DNA of 54,329 nt from contig SKWO01000008.1 of assembly GCA_007128895.1 (NCBI GenBank), forward strand, positions 1 through 54,329, read 5' to 3'. Below are positions 6,995-15,444 of the stretch, in pieces. Source of the DNA: Gammaproteobacteria bacterium (GTDB taxonomy: Bacteria; Pseudomonadota; Gammaproteobacteria; SKWO01). Numbering within the stretch: the stretch's first letter is position 1; every line of letters starts with the position of its first letter. The notes under the pieces were generated by a model. The model had not been told where the DNA came from. It saw only the letters and a program-made list of their open reading frames with translations, and did no database searches. Both the position numbers and the translations under genes were made by a program.

Positions 6995-8371
6995 ATGGTC
7001 GAGCAGGACGAGGCATACGCGTCACTCAAGGTGCCGCCGCAGTCGCTGGAGGCCGAGCAGTCGGTACTCGGCGGCCTGATGCTCGACAACCAGTCGTGGG
7101 ACGAGGTCAGCGGGCTGGTCGCGGAGGAGGACTTCTACCGCCGCGACCACCGACTGATCTTCCGCGCCATCGCCCGTCTGGCCGAGCGCGACAGCCCCTA
7201 CGACGCCTTCACTCTCAAGGACGAGCTGGAACGCCACGGTGAGCTGGACGAGGCCGGTGGCCTCGCCTACTTGGGTTCGCTGGCCAGTAATATCCCGTCT
7301 GCCGCCAACATCAAGGCGTATGCGCGCATCGTGCGCGAGAAGTCGGTGCTGCGCAAGCTGATCGAGATCGGCACCGGCATTGCCAACAGCGGCTACTCAC
7401 CGGAAGGGCGTGGGGTCGATGAGCTGATCGATGCCGCCGAGCGCGAGATCTTCCAGATCGCCGACATGGGGGCGCGCAACCGTGGCGGCCACCGCGCGAT
7501 CACCGATCTGTTGGCCACAGCGGTCGACCGCATTGATACCCTCTACAGCAATCCGGCCGCCTACACCGGCATCCCGACCGGCTATACCGATTTCGACGAG
7601 CGCACATCGGGGTTGCAGAACTCCGACCTGATCATCGTCGCGGCACGCCCCTCGATGGGCAAGACCACCTTTGCCCTCAACATCGCCGAACATGCCGTGC
7701 TCAAGAGCCGCATGCCAACCGCCGTCTTCAGCATGGAAATGCCGGGCGAGCAGCTGGCCATGCGTCTGCTCTCGTCGCTCGGCCGCATCGACCAGCAGAA
7801 GATCCGTACCGGTCGGCTGGGCGAGGAGGACTGGCCACGTCTCTCGTCCGCCGTGGGGCTGCTCAACGATGCGCCGCTCTTCATCGACGATACCCCGGCG
7901 CTGACCCCGACCGAGCTGCGCTCTCGCGCCCGCCGGATTCGCCGTGAGCACGGCCTGGGTCTGATTGTGGTCGACTACCTGCAGCTGATGCAGGTGCCGG
8001 GCACCAAGGAGAACCGCACCAACGAGATCTCCGAGATCTCGCGTTCACTCAAGGCGCTGGCCAAGGAGTTGAACGTACCGGTGATCGCGCTCTCCCAGCT
8101 CAACCGTTCGCTCGAGCAGCGCCCCAACAAGCGCCCGGTGATGTCCGACCTGCGCGAATCGGGTGCGATCGAGCAGGATGCCGACATCATCATCTTCATT
8201 TACCGGGATGAGGTCTACAATGCCGAGAGCCCGGACAAGGGGACGGCAGAGATCATCATCGCCAAACAGCGTAACGGCCCGATCGGCATGAGCCGCCTGA
8301 CCTTCCTCGGGCAGTACACCCGCTTCGAAAACTTCATCGGCCCGGCAGGTGGTGACGGAGGCGGCTTCTGA
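6995..8371 (+). CDS. dnaB: Replicative DNA helicase
   Basis: A 458-residue hexameric 5'-3' helicase of the replisome. The N-terminal collar domain (P-P-Q-S-L-E-A-E-Q-S-V-L-G-G) covers about 1-115, then the DnaG-linker and the RecA-like motor with Walker A A-R-P-S-M-G-K-T-T, Walker B L-I-V-V-D-Y-L-Q-L-M and the arginine-finger region near S-D-L-R-E-S-G-A-I-E-Q-D. No intein interrupts it. It follows rplI by 25 nt and its stop shares a base with the start of alr (TGATG), so the genes are translationally coupled. Confidence 0.98.
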   Translation: MVEQDEAYASLKVPPQSLEAEQSVLGGLMLDNQSWDEVSGLVAEEDFYRRDHRLIFRAIARLAERDSPYDAFTLKDELERHGELDEAGGLAYLGSLASNIPSAANIKAYARIVREKSVLRKLIEIGTGIANSGYSPEGRGVDELIDAAEREIFQIADMGARNRGGHRAITDLLATAVDRIDTLYSNPAAYTGIPTGYTDFDERTSGLQNSDLIIVAARPSMGKTTFALNIAEHAVLKSRMPTAVFSMEMPGEQLAMRLLSSLGRIDQQKIRTGRLGEEDWPRLSSAVGLLNDAPLFIDDTPALTPTELRSRARRIRREHGLGLIVVDYLQLMQVPGTKENRTNEISEISRSLKALAKELNVPVIALSQLNRSLEQRPNKRPVMSDLRESGAIEQDADIIIFIYRDEVYNAESPDKGTAEIIIAKQRNGPIGMSRLTFLGQYTRFENFIGPAGGDGGGF

Positions 8372-9453
8372 TGCGCCCGGCGTGTGCGCGTATCGACCTG
8401 TCGGCGCTGCGTCACAACCTGACGATTGCGCGCCAGCACGCCGCCACGGCTCGGGTGATGGCGGTGATCAAGGCCAACGGCTACGGCCACGGTCTGGTGC
8501 GGGTGGCCACGGCGCTGGAGGGCGCCGATGCCTTTGGTGTGGCCTGCATGGAGGAGGCGCAGGCGCTGCGCGAGGCGGGCATGGCTGGCCGAATCGTGCT
8601 GCTCGAGGGCTTCTTTGCCGCCGACGAGCTGGCGTCGATTGCCCGCCTCGATCTTGATCTGGTGGTCCATCACGACTGGCAGATCGAGGCGCTGGAGCGC
8701 TGGTCGGACAAACAGCCGCTGCGGCTCTGGCTGAAGGTCGACAGCGGCATGCACCGGCTCGGCTTTGCCCCGGAGCGGGCCGTGGTGGCGCGTGAGCGGC
8801 TGCTGCACAGCGGCGTCTGTCGCGGTGTGCCCTGTCTGATGACCCACTTTGCCAATGCCGATGTGCGCGAGGATCGGACCACCGAGCGGCAGATCGAGCG
8901 CTTCAACAGCGCCACGGAGGGGTTGCCGGGGCCGCGCAGCCTGGCCAATTCGGCCGGTCTGCTCGGCTTTGCCGACAGCCGTGCCGACTGGGTGCGGCCC
9001 GGGATCATGCTCTATGGGGTCTCGCCGTTCGCGCAGGGGGATGGGCGCGCACTGGATCTGCGCCCGGCGATGACCCTGACCACGCGCCTGATCGCCATCA
9101 ACCGCTACCGGGCCGGCGACTGCCTGGGCTACGGTGGCAGCTGGTGCTGTCCCGAGCCGATGACGGTCGGCGTGGCGGCGATCGGCTACGGTGACGGCTA
9201 TCCGCGCCACGCCCCCAGTGGCACCCCGGTGCTGGTCGGTGGGCAGCGCAGCCAGTTGCTTGGGCGCGTTTCAATGGATATGGTGATGGTCGATCTGCGC
9301 GGTCTGCCGGAGGTACGCATCGGCGATCCGGTTACGCTGTGGGGCGAGGGGCTGCCGGTCGAGGAGGTCGCGCGTCATGCCGGCACGATCGCCTACGAGT
9401 TGCTGTGCAATGTCAGCCAGCGGGTGCGCATGGAGGAGGCCGGCGGCGACTGA
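8371..9453 (+). CDS. alr: Alanine racemase
   Basis: A PLP enzyme that interconverts L- and D-alanine for peptidoglycan synthesis. Lys30-region motif A-V-I-K-A-N-G-Y-G-H-G carries the PLP lysine, and the catalytic tyrosine of the second subunit lies in C-L-G-Y-G-G-S-W. The C-terminal beta-barrel is present with M-D-M-V-M-V-D. The 360 residues match the family. It overlaps dnaB by one base and radA by one base, giving the common dnaB-alr-radA order. Confidence 0.97.
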   Translation: MRPACARIDLSALRHNLTIARQHAATARVMAVIKANGYGHGLVRVATALEGADAFGVACMEEAQALREAGMAGRIVLLEGFFAADELASIARLDLDLVVHHDWQIEALERWSDKQPLRLWLKVDSGMHRLGFAPERAVVARERLLHSGVCRGVPCLMTHFANADVREDRTTERQIERFNSATEGLPGPRSLANSAGLLGFADSRADWVRPGIMLYGVSPFAQGDGRALDLRPAMTLTTRLIAINRYRAGDCLGYGGSWCCPEPMTVGVAAIGYGDGYPRHAPSGTPVLVGGQRSQLLGRVSMDMVMVDLRGLPEVRIGDPVTLWGEGLPVEEVARHAGTIAYELLCNVSQRVRMEEAGGD

Positions 9454-10811
9454 TGGCCCGGACCAAGACGCTCTATGCCTGTACCGAGTGCGGAGCCACG
9501 GCGCCCAAGTGGGCCGGCCAGTGTGCCGACTGTGGGGCGTGGAATACCCTGGTCGAGCAGGTCGAAGCGCCGTCCAGCGGTGGCCGTTTCGGCGGCTATA
9601 CCGGCAAGGCGGGCGAGGCGCAGGTGCGAACCCTGCCGGAGATCGGTGTCGAGCAGACACCGCGCACCGCGACCGGCCTGAGTGAACTCGATCGGGTGCT
9701 GGGCGGCGGGCTGGTCCCCGGCTCGGTCGTCCTGATCGGCGGTGATCCCGGTATCGGCAAGTCGACCCTGCTGTTGCAGGCGATGGCCCACCTGGCCCGC
9801 GCGCTCGACACCCTCTACATTACCGGCGAAGAGTCACTCGAGCAGGTGGCGCTGCGCGCGCGGCGGCTGGAGATCGAGGCGCCGCGCCTGAAGCTACTGG
9901 CCGAGACCTGTGTCGAACGCATCACCGCCACGGCGCAGCGCGAGCGGCCACAGGCGCTGGTGGTCGACTCGATCCAGACCGCCTGGACCGAGCAGCTGCA
10001 GTCGGCGCCGGGCGGGGTGGGGCAGGTGCGCGAGAGCGCCGCCCAACTGGTGCGCTACGCCAAGCAGACCGGCACGGCGCTCTTTCTCGTCGGCCACGTG
10101 ACCAAGGAGGGGGCGCTGGCCGGCCCGCGCGTGCTCGAACACATGGTCGACACCGTGCTCTACTTCGAGGGCGACGGCAGCGGCCCGCTGCGGGTGGTGC
10201 GGGCGATCAAGAACCGCTTCGGTGCGGTCAACGAACTGGGTGTCTTCGCCATGGGCGACCGCGGTCTGCGCGAGGTGGCCAACCCCTCGGCGATCTTTTT
10301 GCAGCGCCACGAGAGCGAGGTGCCTGGCGCCAATGTCATGGTGACGATGGAGGGCAGCCGTCCGCTGCTGGTCGAGGTGCAGGCGCTGGTCGACGAGAGC
10401 CATCTGGCCAATCCGCGCCGGGTCACCGTGGGGCTGGAACACAATCGGCTGGCCATGCTGCTGGCGGTGCTGCACCGCCACGGTGGGGTGGCGACCTACG
10501 ATCAGGACGTCTTCGTCAACGTCGTCGGCGGTGTGCGGGTGACCGAGACCGGCGCCGATCTGCCCCTGCTCTTTGCCATCCTCTCCAGCCTGCGCGGGCG
10601 GCCGCTGCCGCGTGGTCTGGTTGCCTTTGGCGAGGTTGGGCTGGCCGGTGAGGTGCGCCCGGTGCCGGGCGGACAGGAGCGGCTGCGCGAGGCGGCCAAG
10701 CACGGCTTCACCCGCGCCGTGGTGCCCAAGGCCAATGCGCCGAAGCAGCCTCCGGAGGGGATGGAGGTGGTGGCGGTCAGCCGCCTCGAAGAGGCGCTGC
10801 AGGCGTTGTAG
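9453..10811 (+). CDS. radA: DNA repair protein RadA (Sms)
   Basis: A RecA-like DnaB-type branch-migration helicase that processes recombination intermediates. The 452 residues have a four-cysteine zinc finger at the start (C-T-E-C-G ... C-A-D-C-G), Walker A G-D-P-G-I-G-K-S-T, the diagnostic K-N-R-F-G motif, and a C-terminal Lon-like domain with no protease dyad needed. ATG 9453 shares its A with the stop of alr; the longer upstream frame is a shadow of alr. It is followed after 3 nt by a convergent gene with no visible terminator. Confidence 0.97.
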   Translation: MARTKTLYACTECGATAPKWAGQCADCGAWNTLVEQVEAPSSGGRFGGYTGKAGEAQVRTLPEIGVEQTPRTATGLSELDRVLGGGLVPGSVVLIGGDPGIGKSTLLLQAMAHLARALDTLYITGEESLEQVALRARRLEIEAPRLKLLAETCVERITATAQRERPQALVVDSIQTAWTEQLQSAPGGVGQVRESAAQLVRYAKQTGTALFLVGHVTKEGALAGPRVLEHMVDTVLYFEGDGSGPLRVVRAIKNRFGAVNELGVFAMGDRGLREVANPSAIFLQRHESEVPGANVMVTMEGSRPLLVEVQALVDESHLANPRRVTVGLEHNRLAMLLAVLHRHGGVATYDQDVFVNVVGGVRVTETGADLPLLFAILSSLRGRPLPRGLVAFGEVGLAGEVRPVPGGQERLREAAKHGFTRAVVPKANAPKQPPEGMEVVAVSRLEEALQAL

Positions 10812-10814
10812 AGA

Positions 10815-11192
10815 TTAGTCTTCCGCTCTGAGCTGCGAGAGTTCGCGTTCAAGCAGGGCGTCGCTGCCGGTGTTGAGGGCGATCAGGCGGCGCAGGTGGG
10901 CGATGCTGTCGATGTCGATGTGGTGACAGTGCAGGCCGACACGGCTGCTCTCGCGATGGGCGACCTCGACCGCCATCTCGATCCGGGGTGCGTCGTCGGC
11001 CTCTCCCAGTGTGATCAATAGCTGGTAGAGATCGCCGGGCTGGCCATTCCAGTCAGCCGGCTTGAGGATCAGCGCACCGCGCAGCGAGAGGTCGAGAAGC
11101 TGTACCTGCCAGTTGCGGGCACCATCCTCGGTCTGCAGTCGCGAGTCGGTGTGGAAGGTGATGCGGGTGAACTTGCGCTGGTCGCCGGCCAT
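10815..11192 (-). CDS. PilZ-domain protein
   Basis: A 125-residue single-domain protein. The start R-K-F-T-R-I-T-F-H-T resembles the RxxxR c-di-GMP-binding element, and D-L-S-L-R-G-A-L resembles the [D/N]xSxxG motif on the PilZ barrel. This argues for cyclic-di-GMP binding and a signalling role, with unknown target. The C-terminal helix L-R-R-L-I-A-L-N is typical. It follows the CNNM/CorC gene by 41 nt on the same strand, so the two may be cotranscribed. Confidence 0.85.
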   Translation of the reverse strand: MAGDQRKFTRITFHTDSRLQTEDGARNWQVQLLDLSLRGALILKPADWNGQPGDLYQLLITLGEADDAPRIEMAVEVAHRESSRVGLHCHHIDIDSIAHLRRLIALNTGSDALLERELSQLRAED

Positions 11193-11233
11193 GATCCTCT
11201 CTCCGAAGCGGGAATGGCTCCGAAGTATAGCAG

Positions 11234-12496
11234 CTAGGACGTATGGCGGGGCGCGATGCGCGCGACCTTGACCGCATGGCTGGCGGCCTGAACGATCTCG
11301 ACCGGATAGCCGTGGATCAGTACGCTGGTGCCGGCATCCGGAATCGTCTCCAGCTGTTCCAGGACCAAGCCATTGAGCGTCTTCGGGCCGTCGGTCGGCA
11401 GTTGCAGATCGAGAGCGCGGTTCAGGTCGCGGATCGCGACGCTGCCGTCGACCAGCCAAGTGCCGTCCTCCTGCGGCTGGATCTCCTTGATCGCGGTCAG
11501 CGGCTCGGTGGTGAACTCGCCGACGATCTCCTCCAGGATATCTTCCAGGGTGGCCAGGCCGAGGATGTCGCCATACTCATCGACCACCAGCCCCAGACGG
11601 CGCTTGTTGCGCTGAAAGTTGAGCAGCTGGGTGTTGAGTGGGGTGCCCTCCGGGATAAAGTAGGGCTCGCGCATGACCCGCACCAGCTCCTCCTTGCACG
11701 CCTCGCCGTGGGTGAAGAGGCGCAGCGCCTTGCGCAGCTGCAGGATGCCGATGATGTTGTCGATGTCGCCCCGCCAGACCGGCAGGCGCGAGTGCTGCGC
11801 CGTGGCCAGCTGCTTGACCAGGCTCTCCCAGTCGTCCTCGATGTTGATCCCCTGGATATCGTTGCGCGGGATCATGATGTCCTCGACCGTGACCTTTTCC
11901 AGGTCGAGGATCGAGAGCAGCATCTCCTGGTGCTTCTGCGGGATCAGGCCACCGGCCTCGTTGACCACGCTGCGAAGTTCGTCGGTGCTCAGGTGGTGGC
12001 CGCTGATGCGCTCGGCAGAGACGCCGAAGAGGCGCAGCAGGGCGTTGCTGACCAGGTTGACCGCCCAGACGAAGGGGTAGAGCAGACGCAGCAGCGGCTT
12101 GAGCACCAGGGTGGCCGGGAAGGCGACCCGCTCCGGGTGCAGGGCGGCCATGGTCTTGGGGGCGACTTCGGCGAAGATCAGGATGGTCAGGGTGAGCAGA
12201 CCGGTGGCAACGGCGATGCCGGCTTCGCCAAGCAGACGCAAGGCAATCACGGTGGCGATCGCCGAGGCGAGGATGTTGACGAAGTTGTTGCCCAGCAGGA
12301 TGATGCCGATCAGTCGGTCGGGTCGCTCCAATAAGCGGCTGGCACGCCGCGCACCACGGTTGCCGGAGTCGGCCAGATGGCGCAACCGGTAGCGGTTGAG
12401 GCTCATCAGCGCGGTTTCGGAGCTGGAGAAAAAGCCCGACAGCAGAATCAGCACTGCCAGACTGGCGAAGAGTACGCCTATGGGTATGTCGTCCAA
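11234..12496 (-). CDS. CNNM/CorC-family membrane protein (YfjD-like)
   Basis: A 420-residue protein with an N-terminal DUF21 (CNNM) membrane domain containing S-G-F-F-S-S-S-E-T-A-L (about 20-30), three further hydrophobic helices, a pair of CBS domains (about 205-330; P-R-N-D-I-Q-G-I and V-D-E-Y-G-D-I-L-G) and a CorC/HlyC C-terminal domain. Prokaryotic relatives export Mg2+ or Co2+, or sense them through nucleotide-bound CBS domains. The old haemolysin label is not supported. It is divergent from the DUF3301 gene, with 87 nt between the starts. Confidence 0.9.
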   Translation of the reverse strand: MDDIPIGVLFASLAVLILLSGFFSSSETALMSLNRYRLRHLADSGNRGARRASRLLERPDRLIGIILLGNNFVNILASAIATVIALRLLGEAGIAVATGLLTLTILIFAEVAPKTMAALHPERVAFPATLVLKPLLRLLYPFVWAVNLVSNALLRLFGVSAERISGHHLSTDELRSVVNEAGGLIPQKHQEMLLSILDLEKVTVEDIMIPRNDIQGINIEDDWESLVKQLATAQHSRLPVWRGDIDNIIGILQLRKALRLFTHGEACKEELVRVMREPYFIPEGTPLNTQLLNFQRNKRRLGLVVDEYGDILGLATLEDILEEIVGEFTTEPLTAIKEIQPQEDGTWLVDGSVAIRDLNRALDLQLPTDGPKTLNGLVLEQLETIPDAGTSVLIHGYPVEIVQAASHAVKVARIAPRHTS

Positions 12497-12583
12497 GAGA
12501 GGGTACGGCTCATGCTGCCCGTAAAGACACTATTACACGGGCTGGCAGGCGCGGGTGTCAAGCGCTTCTGGTAGACTTTGGAC

Positions 12584-12883
12584 ATGTGGCTACTGACCCT
12601 GATCCTCATCGCGGCCGCCCTGGCCTGGTACCTGAACGACAGCCTGCGCAGCCGCGAGGTGGTCATGCGGCGGGTGGGGCATGCCTGTCGCCAGGCCGGT
12701 GTGCTGCTGCTCGATCAGACCGTGGTCTGTGTGCGCACGCGGCCGGCACGGGATGAGAACGGTCGGCTGCGCCTGCGGCGCCACTACCGCTTCGAGTACA
12801 CCCTCGAGGGCGATGAACGGCTGACCGGTTCGGCCACCCTGCTCGGCCAGCGGGTCGAGCTGATCGCGTTAGGGAAGCGTTGA
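12584..12883 (+). CDS. DUF3301 small membrane-anchored protein
   Basis: A 99-residue protein with one N-terminal membrane helix (W-L-L-T-L-I-L-I-A-A-A-L-A-W-Y) and a basic soluble part containing G-V-L-L-L-D-Q-T-V and R-R-H-Y-R-F-E-Y, as in DUF3301 proteins of gammaproteobacteria. Function is unknown. ATG 12584 fits the family better than TTG 12578. The final codons (L-G-K-R-stop) and the stop itself lie inside the left arm of the adjacent repeat element, so the natural C-terminus has been replaced or trimmed. Confidence 0.8.
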   Translation: MWLLTLILIAAALAWYLNDSLRSREVVMRRVGHACRQAGVLLLDQTVVCVRTRPARDENGRLRLRRHYRFEYTLEGDERLTGSATLLGQRVELIALGKR

Positions 12884-13139
12884 GCGATTCGCATACGCCT
12901 CTGGCCGCGAGGCGCACACGGAGACAAGACGTGTTGGCGCAGCAATGCTGATTGCCTTGCAAGCCGACACAACGCAGTATCCGTGTGCGCCCCGCGGCCC
13001 CGAAGGGCGGGCCTTCAAGCGCACCCTGGCGGCGTTGGCGTTGTTGCGAAGGGAATCACCATTCGCTGCCAACGCCGCCTTGCCATGGCACGCTTGAAGG
13101 CACCGCAGAGGTGCATGCGAATCGCTCAACGCTTCCCTA
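12870..13139. mobile_element. MITE-like nested inverted-repeat element, 270 bp
   Basis: The ends are 34-bp inverted repeats (12870-12903 and 13106-13139) matching at 32 of 34 positions. Inside are two more hairpins: a 19-bp pair with one mismatch (12904-12922 with 12980-12998), and a second arm formed by GCCTTCAAGCG (13011-13021) with its complement at 13091-13101 plus CGGCGTTGGC (13030-13039) with 13068-13077. The whole folds as a three-way junction. No protein is encoded. Each terminus carries TA, which could be the target duplication typical of IS630/Tc1-type elements. Mobility is inferred from structure. Confidence 0.7.
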
Positions 13140-13206
13140 GACTGTTGGATGTGGCCGAGTAGGGCTATACTGAAAGATCGCTACCATTGACCCAAGGAGT
13201 ACCACG

Positions 13207-13599
13207 ATGAGCACCGCATATGGATTCGGCAAGCCGGTCGCCCTTTCGTTCGACGACGCCATCACCCGTGTCACCGAGGCCCTGCAGCAGGAAGGTTTCG
13301 GCGTGCTGACCGAGATCGATGTGGCCGCTACGATGAAGAAGAAGATCGATGTCGATATGCCTCCCTACCGAATCCTCGGCGCCTGCAACCCGAAGCTGGC
13401 CAACCAGGCGATCAGCGCCGAGCCGTCGATCGGTCTGCTGCTGCCGTGCAACGTGGTGGTCCGACAGGATGAGGCCGGACAGGTGCATGTTGAGTTCATG
13501 GACCCGCAGGCCGTGATGCAACTGGTCGGACGGCCCGAGGTCGCTGAACTGGCCGCCGACGTGCGTGGTCGCCTCGAGCGGGTTCTGGCCGCGCTCTAA
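13207..13599 (+). CDS. DUF302 domain protein
   Basis: A 130-residue protein that is almost entirely a DUF302 domain: S-F-D-D-A-I-T-R-V-T-E-A-L, G-F-G-V-L-T-E-I-D-V, then Y-R-I-L-G-A-C-N-P and G-L-L-L-P-C-N-V-V. The family is common in sulfur-oxidising bacteria and its role is undefined; the conserved Cys in G-A-C-N-P and L-P-C-N could be redox- or metal-active. No signal peptide is seen, so it is likely cytoplasmic. AAGGAG at 13194-13199 precedes ATG 13207. A -10-like TATACT sits at 13166-13171 just outside the repeat element. Confidence 0.9.
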   Translation: MSTAYGFGKPVALSFDDAITRVTEALQQEGFGVLTEIDVAATMKKKIDVDMPPYRILGACNPKLANQAISAEPSIGLLLPCNVVVRQDEAGQVHVEFMDPQAVMQLVGRPEVAELAADVRGRLERVLAAL

Positions 13600-13612
13600 T
13601 CGCCGCTGACCG

Positions 13613-14389
13613 ATGCGCGAGCGGTTCCTGGCGCTGCTGCTGCTCGTCGGCTTGCTGCCGACGGCCGCGCTGGCCGATGCCGTCATCTTTGTTCCGGGCT
13701 ATCTGAGCTACGGCCACAGCTTTCGCCACCACGGCGTAACCCAGCCGCTGCTGGCCGATGGCTGGGAGGATGGCGGCAACTGGGTGCTGACGGCCCATGG
13801 GCCACGCCCTGATCGCCCGCCGCGTGGCGGTGTCGATCGCTTCTATACCGTCGAATTGCCGAACGAGGCACCGCTCTCGATCCAGCTCGGCCACCTGGTC
13901 ACTTACGTCGAGGCGATCGCCCGGCTGCATGAAGGCGAGCCATTGACCCTGGTCGGCCACTCGGCCGGCGGGGTGCTGGCCCGTTATCTGATGGTCAGCC
14001 GCCCTGATCTGCCGGTGGTGCGGCTGATCACCATCGCCAGCCCCCATGCCGGCAGCCAGATGGCCGAGATCGCCGCCCACCTGGGTGAGACACCGTTGGG
14101 TGCGCTGGGGCCGATGCTGGGTATGCAGCGCTTCAACCACGCCTTGCCCCTCTATCGGGATCTCAGCCCGGCCTACCCCGGGACCCTGCTCGACTGGCTC
14201 AACCGGTCACCGCACCCGCCGGCCGACTATATCTCGGTAATCCGACTCGATGACCCCTTCATCGAGCGCTGGAGTCAGGACATGAACTACGTGCCCGCCC
14301 TGGCCGGGCGCAGCCGCATGATCGCCAGCCGGGGCGGCCACGGACTCGAGTACCACGACGGTCTGCTACTGGTTCGCCTGTTGCGCTGA
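13613..14389 (+). CDS. Secreted alpha/beta-hydrolase (lipase/esterase-like)
   Basis: A 258-residue protein with a signal peptide (about 1-22, cleavage after A-L-A) and an alpha/beta-hydrolase fold. The nucleophile elbow is G-H-S-A-G-G near residue 121; candidate acid and base are the Asp in R-L-D-D-P and the His in R-G-G-H-G-L-E-Y-H-D near the end. The early V-P-G-Y-L-S-Y-G-H is the oxyanion-hole region. The substrate is unknown; similarity is to periplasmic lipases or PGAP1-like esterases. It starts 13 nt after DUF302, suggesting one transcript. Confidence 0.8.
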   Translation: MRERFLALLLLVGLLPTAALADAVIFVPGYLSYGHSFRHHGVTQPLLADGWEDGGNWVLTAHGPRPDRPPRGGVDRFYTVELPNEAPLSIQLGHLVTYVEAIARLHEGEPLTLVGHSAGGVLARYLMVSRPDLPVVRLITIASPHAGSQMAEIAAHLGETPLGALGPMLGMQRFNHALPLYRDLSPAYPGTLLDWLNRSPHPPADYISVIRLDDPFIERWSQDMNYVPALAGRSRMIASRGGHGLEYHDGLLLVRLLR

Positions 14390-14417
14390 CAGGATATTCG
14401 TATTTCACGGAATCCTT

Positions 14418-14461
14418 CTATTCGAATAGTCTAACATTCTGTAATAACTGCAAAATTTTGC
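14418..14461. promoter_or_regulatory. Two perfect palindromes upstream of the SCP2-hemerythrin pair
   Basis: Within an AT-rich gap the 12-bp palindromes CTATTCGAATAG (14418-14429) and GCAAAATTTTGC (14450-14461) lie 20 bases apart. TTGACC follows immediately (14462-14467) and could be a -35 element, although no good -10 is seen 17 bases later. A leader hairpin GGCCACC/GGTGGCC (14499-14505 / 14514-14520) follows. The palindromes may be operator sites for a dimeric regulator; which one is unknown. Confidence 0.4.
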
Positions 14462-14552
14462 TTGACCCTGCGGGTGATTTCTGCGAAAAAAGAGGCTGGG
14501 CCACCAACGGGAGGGTGGCCGTGGACCTTGCGATAACAAAGGGGAGGAGAGC

Positions 14553-14948
14553 ATGGCAGAGCTGTTTTCACAGGAGTGGATGGCGCGTTTTGCGGAGGAG
14601 TGGAACAAGGAGCCGGAGCTGTCCGAGGCACTGGCCCGGATCAATTTCAACTCGACCATCGGTTACGGCTTTCCTGACCAGGCCGAGCCGAGCGGATTTC
14701 TCAAGGTGGAGAACGGCCAGGCAGTGGAAGCCGGCAGTTACGCTGGTCAGGCGCTGAACTGGGACCTGCGCGCCAAGCCCGATCTTTGGCAGAAGTGGAT
14801 GGAGAAGGGGGTCGGCATGACCGGCCTCGGCATGGCCTTTACCACCGGCAAACTCAAGTTTTTGGTCGGCGACTACGGTGCGATGCTCAAGGATCCGCGC
14901 ATGGCCAAGCCCTTTATCAACAGCTTCAGCGTCATGGGGCGCGTCTGA
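14553..14948 (+). CDS. SCP2-family sterol/lipid-binding domain protein
   Basis: A 131-residue single-domain protein resembling SCP-2 sterol transfer proteins: a helical start (F-S-Q-E-W-M-A-R-F-A-E-E-W), a central beta sheet with G-F-L-K-V-E-N-G-Q-A, W-D-L-R-A-K-P-D-L-W, and the lid region near G-M-A-F-T-T-G-K-L-K-F. The family binds hydrophobic ligands; the bacterial ligand here is unknown. No signal peptide. A strong Shine-Dalgarno (GGGGAGGAG) precedes ATG 14553. It is followed after 26 nt by a hemerythrin-like gene and the pair ends in a clear terminator. Confidence 0.85.
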   Translation: MAELFSQEWMARFAEEWNKEPELSEALARINFNSTIGYGFPDQAEPSGFLKVENGQAVEAGSYAGQALNWDLRAKPDLWQKWMEKGVGMTGLGMAFTTGKLKFLVGDYGAMLKDPRMAKPFINSFSVMGRV

Positions 14949-14974
14949 TCCAGCCTCAGGATGGGAGAACCACA

Positions 14975-15418
14975 ATGATTACCTTTGATGAACTGCATAC
15001 CCAGAACCACAAGATCACCGAGCTGGCGAACGTCCTCAGCTATCTGCTTGAAGAGCGCCGCATGTGCGATAACGAGGTGACCTGCTCACTCTTCTTCGAG
15101 TATGTCGAACGCGTTCAGGAGCACCTCGACATGGAGGACAAGCACCTCTACTCCAAGCTGCTGGCACACAAGGACAACAACGTCTGCTCTACCGGCCAGC
15201 GCTTTCTTACCGGTGCCTCCGAGATCAAGCGGGTCTTCAGCGCGTACATCAAGAAGTGGTGCCCGAAACAGCGCGACCGCCTGAATATCGGCGACTACGA
15301 GAGCTTCCGCCGCGAGACCGAGGAGATGTTCGAGATCGTGCTGCGCCGTATTCAGGACGAGACCGAGAAGCTCTTCCCGCTGGTGCGCGAGGTGACCGGC
15401 AGCGAACAGATCGCCTGA
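14975..15418 (+). CDS. Hemerythrin-like (HHE) domain protein
   Basis: A 147-residue all-helical protein with diiron-type ligands: H-x-Q-N-H-K at residues 7-11, E-H-L-D-M-E-D with H near 50, and a late E-T-E-K-L-F-P segment. It resembles hemerythrin HHE proteins involved in O2, NO or iron-sulfur repair chemistry. The E-H-L-D-M-E and H-L-Y-S-K-L-L-A-H spacing is recognisable, but the exact ligand set cannot be fixed by eye. It forms a two-gene operon with the SCP2 protein. Confidence 0.8.
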   Translation: MITFDELHTQNHKITELANVLSYLLEERRMCDNEVTCSLFFEYVERVQEHLDMEDKHLYSKLLAHKDNNVCSTGQRFLTGASEIKRVFSAYIKKWCPKQRDRLNIGDYESFRRETEEMFEIVLRRIQDETEKLFPLVREVTGSEQIA

Positions 15419-15444
15419 CAGCTCGCTCGCGGCGCTTTCATAGC

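Noticed and set aside
11243-12334. 363-aa plus-strand frame opposite the CNNM/CorC gene
   Set aside because: Asp/Gln/Leu-rich shadow composition; the opposite strand holds clear DUF21 and CBS motifs.
11234-12496. Haemolysin annotation of the CorC/HlyC-like protein
   Set aside because: The domains (DUF21, CBS, CorC) indicate an ion-related membrane protein; nothing suggests pore-forming toxin activity.
12952-13140. Short frames inside the nested repeat element
   Set aside because: They are forced by the GC-rich inverted repeats, have no start signal, and end within the terminal repeat.
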